Source: Alphaproteobacteria bacterium
GTDB taxonomy: Bacteria; Pseudomonadota; Alphaproteobacteria; UBA6615
Assembly: GCA_017643325.1 (NCBI GenBank)
Contig: JAEPNS010000233.1
Location: 1-5,806 of the forward strand
Direction of reading: 5' to 3'
DNA length: 5,806 bases
Shown here: in pieces, positions 5,162-5,806 of the stretch
Layout of the letters: each line of letters begins with the position of its first letter
Position numbering within the stretch: position 1 is the first letter of the stretch
Translations under genes and position numbers: made by a program
The notes under the pieces: model-generated
What the model was told of the DNA's origin: nothing
Database searches by the model: none
What the model saw: the letters and a program-made list of their open reading frames with translations, nothing else

Positions 5162-5806
5162 CTACGCCTTCGGTGAATGTTGTTCGCGCCCGCGCACGGC
5201 ATGGCGCAGGCCCGCCGCCAAACAGGCATCCGTGTCCCACAGTTCGTAGGGGTCCACAACAAGGTTCCCGCGCATCCGCGCCGCCGCATCGCTCGGCGCG
5301 ATATCGCGGAATTCCGCCCATGGCGTCATCAGGCAGACGGCATCCGCGCCGTCGAGCGCCGAAAGTGCGTTTTCATGTATTTCCGGCCCGTCGACTTCAT
5401 GCACGAGCGGATCGAAAGCGGCGACCGAGCTCTCCGACAGGCGCTCCAGAAGAAGCAATGCGGGCGAATTCTTGGTGCTGTGGGTATCTTCCTTGTAGGC
5501 GAGTCCGAGAATGGCAATCCGCCTGTCGGACAGCGTCTCCCCGAACGCGGCCGACAGGACACGATGCGGCCAGTCCTTCGCGTGGTTGCTGTGCGCACGA
5601 TAGGCCTCGACGACCGAGGCATCCGATGCGGCAACACCCGCAAGTCGGACCAGCGAGGCGAGATCACGTTCCAGGTTGCCGCCGGAGATACCCAGACCGG
5701 GCCTGATATAAGCCTGTGGCCCGATGCGTGCGTCGAGGCGCAGTGCGGGGACGATCTCGGACCAGTCGGCACCGATTCCTTCGCAGAGATCGGCGAGCGT
5801 GTTCGC
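5162..5806 (-). CDS. Nucleotide-sugar dehydrogenase family protein, C-terminal part (5' end outside window), catalytic Cys replaced by Asn
   Basis: Reading from 5806 in frame to a TAG stop at 5162-5164 gives 214 residues with no start, so the N-terminal NAD-binding domain lies to the right of the window. Visible residues 1-60 match the central domain of UDP-glucose/GDP-mannose dehydrogenases: ANTLADLCEGIGAD, then DARIG, then PGLGISGGNLERD. Residues 95-205 match the C-terminal UDP-binding domain: AILGLAYKEDT, NSPALLLLERL, AAFDPLV and ADAVCLMTPWAEF. Family enzymes oxidise a sugar-nucleotide CH2OH to a carboxylate in two NAD-dependent steps, using a Cys in the motif GxGGSCFPKD. Here the aligned position (visible residue 44) is Asn, so the standard two-step reaction is doubtful. 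The stop is 6 bases before the next start, which suggests co-transcription. The family call is firm; substrate and activity are unknown, and the usual active-site Lys lies outside the window. Confidence 0.9.
   Translation of the reverse strand, partial: ANTLADLCEGIGADWSEIVPALRLDARIGPQAYIRPGLGISGGNLERDLASLVRLAGVAASDASVVEAYRAHSNHAKDWPHRVLSAAFGETLSDRRIAILGLAYKEDTHSTKNSPALLLLERLSESSVAAFDPLVHEVDGPEIHENALSALDGADAVCLMTPWAEFRDIAPSDAAARMRGNLVVDPYELWDTDACLAAGLRHAVRGREQHSPKA

Overview
The window is a stretch of GC-rich bacterial DNA (roughly 60-65% GC by eye). It is completely filled by seven genes, all on the minus strand, so transcription runs from the right edge (5806) to the left edge (1). The longest gap between genes is about 36 bases. 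Two gene pairs overlap, and no promoter, terminator, RNA gene, repeat, mobile element or CRISPR array is visible. This looks like the interior of one operon whose promoter lies beyond the right edge. GC content, codon use and protein style suggest a proteobacterium, perhaps an alphaproteobacterium; that assignment is an inference without a marker gene.

Layout in transcription order. (1) 5806-5162: C-terminal 214 residues of a UDP-glucose/GDP-mannose dehydrogenase family protein; its start is off the window and the usual catalytic Cys position is Asn. (2) 5155-4265: an extended-SDR nucleotide-sugar epimerase/reductase-like protein whose YxxxK catalytic pair reads His...His. (3) 4272-3610: a class I SAM-dependent methyltransferase, overlapping gene 2 by 8 bases. 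(4) 3573-2581: an NDP-sugar 4,6-dehydratase-like SDR with an intact Thr-Ser-Glu/YxxxK active site and a good ribosome binding site. (5) 2565-1558 and (6) 1561-503: alpha and beta subunits of a thiamine-diphosphate E1 enzyme of the pyruvate/acetoin dehydrogenase family, joined by an ATGA stop/start overlap. (7) 497-1: N-terminal 165 residues of a third SDR resembling RmlD-type 4-ketoreductases, cut by the left edge.

Taken together this is a nucleotide-sugar modification cassette, probably serving a surface polysaccharide, lipopolysaccharide or glycosylated metabolite. The striking part is the E1 alpha/beta pair placed among sugar enzymes with no E2 acyltransferase or E3 lipoamide dehydrogenase in view. 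An attractive but unproven model has four steps: the 4,6-dehydratase makes a 4-keto-6-deoxy sugar nucleotide; the TPP enzyme decarboxylates pyruvate (or a similar 2-oxoacid) and adds the two-carbon unit to the keto sugar; SDR enzymes reduce the resulting ketones; and the methyltransferase caps a hydroxyl. That would give a two-carbon-branched, methylated sugar. Two neighbouring proteins of familiar folds lack textbook catalytic residues, which also points to unusual chemistry or non-catalytic roles.
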